In this document: one piece after another, positions 62,444-64,000 of the stretch
How positions within the stretch are numbered: position 1 is the first letter of the stretch
Layout of the letters: each line of letters begins with the position of its first letter
From: Paludifilum halophilum
GTDB lineage: Bacteria > Bacillota > Bacilli > Thermoactinomycetales > DSM-45169
Direction of reading: 5' to 3'
DNA length: 64,000 nt
Assembly: GCF_002245355.1 (NCBI RefSeq)
Contig: NZ_NOWF01000003.1
Location: 186,001 to 250,000, forward strand
The notes under the pieces: model-generated
Told to the model about the DNA's origin: nothing
The model's database searches: none
Seen by the model: the letters and a program-made list of their open reading frames with translations, nothing else
Program-made: the position numbers and the translations under genes

Positions 62444-63730
62444 TCATCCTCTTTTCAACTGGTTTTGCACCCGTTCCAATAGATCTTTCCAGGCTTGTTT
62501 TGGGTCCTTGTCTGAATGGATGATCAAGTCGATCTGCTCCTCCACAAGGGAATCGACCGCCCTGTATTCGGGACCCATGTAGTTGGCTTTTGCCCTTTTC
62601 GCCGCTTTAGCGAACAACCGGCCCATCTTTTGACCGCCCCAGTACTCGTAGGATGTGTCATGAATGGCAGGATCATCGTAGACGGACGGGGTGGAAGGGA
62701 AATTTCCTTCATCTTCAAATATATCTAGTTGCTGTTCCGGAGCGAGAAGCCACTGGATCGCTTGATAAGCCTCCTCCGGATGCTTCCCTTGTTTGGGCAA
62801 GGTTAAAAACGATCCGGCCATATTGGCCGTCCCCTCCGGCATCAACGCGGCCCGCCACTTCCCTTTGGCGTCAGGGGCGTTGGACTCGATGTGGCCTTTC
62901 TTCCAAGCGGCGGAAAGGACGGTGGAGACATCCCCCTTGTTCAGCGCAGCGCCTTCCTCCGGAGTACCGTCTCCATACGTCCCGGCGATCTCTTTCTCCT
63001 TTACTTCAATCATAAGGTTCCACGCTTTCTTGGTCTGGGGATCCGTTCCTAACACCAACTGGTTCTTCCGGTTGAAGTAGGGGTGATCCCCCTGATCACG
63101 CACTGCCATGAAGAAGTGCCACGGACTGGAGATCATATACTTGCCCGTTTCTCTTTTCAGCTGAATGCCAGCCTCGATATAGTCCTCCCAGGTTTGGATC
63201 CGCTTCGTCACCTCATCCGGCTCCGTCGGCAACCCCGCCTTCTCAAAGAGATCCTTCCGGTAATACATCACCGTCGGTCCGATATCCGTCGGAAGCCCCA
63301 CCACATGATCCCCCCTGACCGCCTGGTTCCACTTCCAGTCGAGATACCGGTTCTTGATCGATGGAGCACCAAAATCGTTCAGGTTGTAAAACATCCCGGG
63401 ATACTGCAAAAAGGAATCGAGCTGGGATATATCCACCATCGCGATATCCGGTGCTCCTGAGCCAGCGGACAACGTGGTGAACAGTTTGGAGTGAGCGTCA
63501 TCAAACCGCATGATCTGCGGTTGGATATCGATGTTCGGGTGTGCTTTTTCGAATTCGGGGATAATCTTTTCAAAGCCGGAACCCCGCCAAAACCACATGG
63601 TTAACGTCACTTTTTCGCTGGAGTCATCCGTCATGACGCCTGTACTGCAGGCAGCCAAAAGCAGGACAACGATCATGACGGATGCCTTCAACTTGCGGAC
63701 TCTTTTCCCGGAGATGGATAAATTGCGCAC
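62444..63730 (-). CDS. Sugar-binding lipoprotein, importer 2
   Basis: A 428-aa family 1 solute-binding protein. Lipoprotein signal: KASVMIVVLLLAAC with the lipobox cysteine near residue 28. The mature part starts STGVMTDDSSEKVTLTMWFW and carries VMYYRKDLFEKAGLP. The start GTG 63730 has GGGAGG 7 bases upstream; an in-frame ATG at 63745 lies inside that site. It differs much from the binding protein of importer 1, so the two import different sugars. Confidence 0.93.
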   Translation of the reverse strand: MRNLSISGKRVRKLKASVMIVVLLLAACSTGVMTDDSSEKVTLTMWFWRGSGFEKIIPEFEKAHPNIDIQPQIMRFDDAHSKLFTTLSAGSGAPDIAMVDISQLDSFLQYPGMFYNLNDFGAPSIKNRYLDWKWNQAVRGDHVVGLPTDIGPTVMYYRKDLFEKAGLPTEPDEVTKRIQTWEDYIEAGIQLKRETGKYMISSPWHFFMAVRDQGDHPYFNRKNQLVLGTDPQTKKAWNLMIEVKEKEIAGTYGDGTPEEGAALNKGDVSTVLSAAWKKGHIESNAPDAKGKWRAALMPEGTANMAGSFLTLPKQGKHPEEAYQAIQWLLAPEQQLDIFEDEGNFPSTPSVYDDPAIHDTSYEYWGGQKMGRLFAKAAKRAKANYMGPEYRAVDSLVEEQIDLIIHSDKDPKQAWKDLLERVQNQLKRG

Positions 63731-63789
63731 GGTTTCCCCTCCCATTTAACCGAACATTCGGAATAATGTGTTTTTAAAAAATTCAGGGT

Positions 63790-63921
63790 TCAAAAGCCCG
63801 ATTCTTTCTCCATCCTGATCGTGGCGCATGCTACAGACGCCCTTCGATGTTTCCGGTCAACCTGAAACACGTAGATGGAATCGTCCCACCCGATCGCCGA
63901 GTGGGACCCTGTTTCCTTCAT
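63790..63921 (-). CDS. Possible 43-aa ORF or gene fragment
   Basis: ATG 63921 overlaps the stop of the gene running off the right edge (ATGA) and has GAGGA upstream. The 43-aa product contains GWDDSIYVFQVDRKHRRA and stops at 63790. I do not recognise it. It may be a real small coupled gene or the start of a truncated one. Confidence 0.35.
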   Translation of the reverse strand: MKETGSHSAIGWDDSIYVFQVDRKHRRASVACATIRMEKESGF

Positions 63922-64000
63922 GATCGGTTTTCCTCGATCAGGCCTGCAACCGCACGGAAGGCCTTCTCCGCAATCTCGGACTCCGGTTCTGCAAAGGGCT
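63918..64000 (-). CDS. 3' end of a gene running off the window (possible LacI-type regulator)
   Basis: Twenty-six codons ending at TGA 63918 read ESEIAEKAFRAVAGLIEENR near the end. The pattern (acidic residue, IAEKAFR, then LIEEN) resembles the last helix of LacI/GalR regulators, which would fit the adjacent sugar genes. It is too short to be certain. Confidence 0.4.
   Translation of the reverse strand, partial: PFAEPESEIAEKAFRAVAGLIEENRS

Overview
The window looks like a chromosomal segment of a spore-forming Bacillales bacterium, most likely a member of the Thermoactinomycetaceae (Kroppenstedtia, Desmospora or Melghirimyces type). This placement is inferred from gene order (phoR-phoP, mdh-icd-citZ, ytvI, fxsA, pyk-pfkA-accA-accD-malic enzyme; dnaE-ytrH-ytrI-ytpI-ytoI-ytkL), sporulation genes (ytvI, ytrH, ytrI, YheC/YheD-type proteins), a moderately high GC content and strong AGGAGG-type ribosome binding sites with many TTG starts. 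No search was run. I saw no rRNA, tRNA or CRISPR array.

Layout. 1-14.7 kb: central carbon and lipid precursor metabolism, mostly on the minus strand. 14.9-24.5 kb: sulfate assimilation, with a SAM-I riboswitch and a strong sigma-A promoter driving yezD-cysH-cysP-sat-cysC-sulfite reductase-DUF3906-cobA leftward; a siroheme dehydrogenase gene lies beyond two PH-domain membrane protein genes (ydbS-ydbT) on the other strand. 24.5-31.8 kb: an RNA methyltransferase, yutG, dnaE and the divergent sporulation genes ytrH-ytrI and ytpI. 31.9-36.1 kb: glycine betaine/proline-type uptake (ATPase, fused permease-binding protein, and a divergent stand-alone binding protein). 36.1-40.3 kb: ytoI, a small membrane protein, a decayed IS200/IS605-type tnpB, ytkL and yheA.

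40.4-49.5 kb is the most unusual part. Four overlapping or adjacent genes for YheC/YheD-type ATP-grasp enzymes and one GNAT acetyltransferase are followed, after a terminator, by a gene for a 1049-residue protein containing 73 gapless decapeptide repeats. A sigma-K-like promoter precedes the first ATP-grasp gene. I propose that this is a mother-cell spore-surface system in which the repeat protein is a fibre or scaffold and the ATP-grasp and GNAT enzymes modify or cross-link it. That link is inference.

49.6-51.4 kb holds two secreted proteins (an unknown and a parallel beta-helix). 51.5-64 kb is a sugar island: three TIM-barrel sugar isomerase/epimerases, a ThuA protein, a Gfo/Idh/MocA oxidoreductase plus the tail of a second one, and two carbohydrate ABC importers without ATPases. 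One importer has a permease gene that appears frameshifted. The content resembles oxidised (3-keto) glycoside catabolism. The island carries dispersed MITE-like repeats and a promoter overlapped by a CcpA (cre)-like operator.
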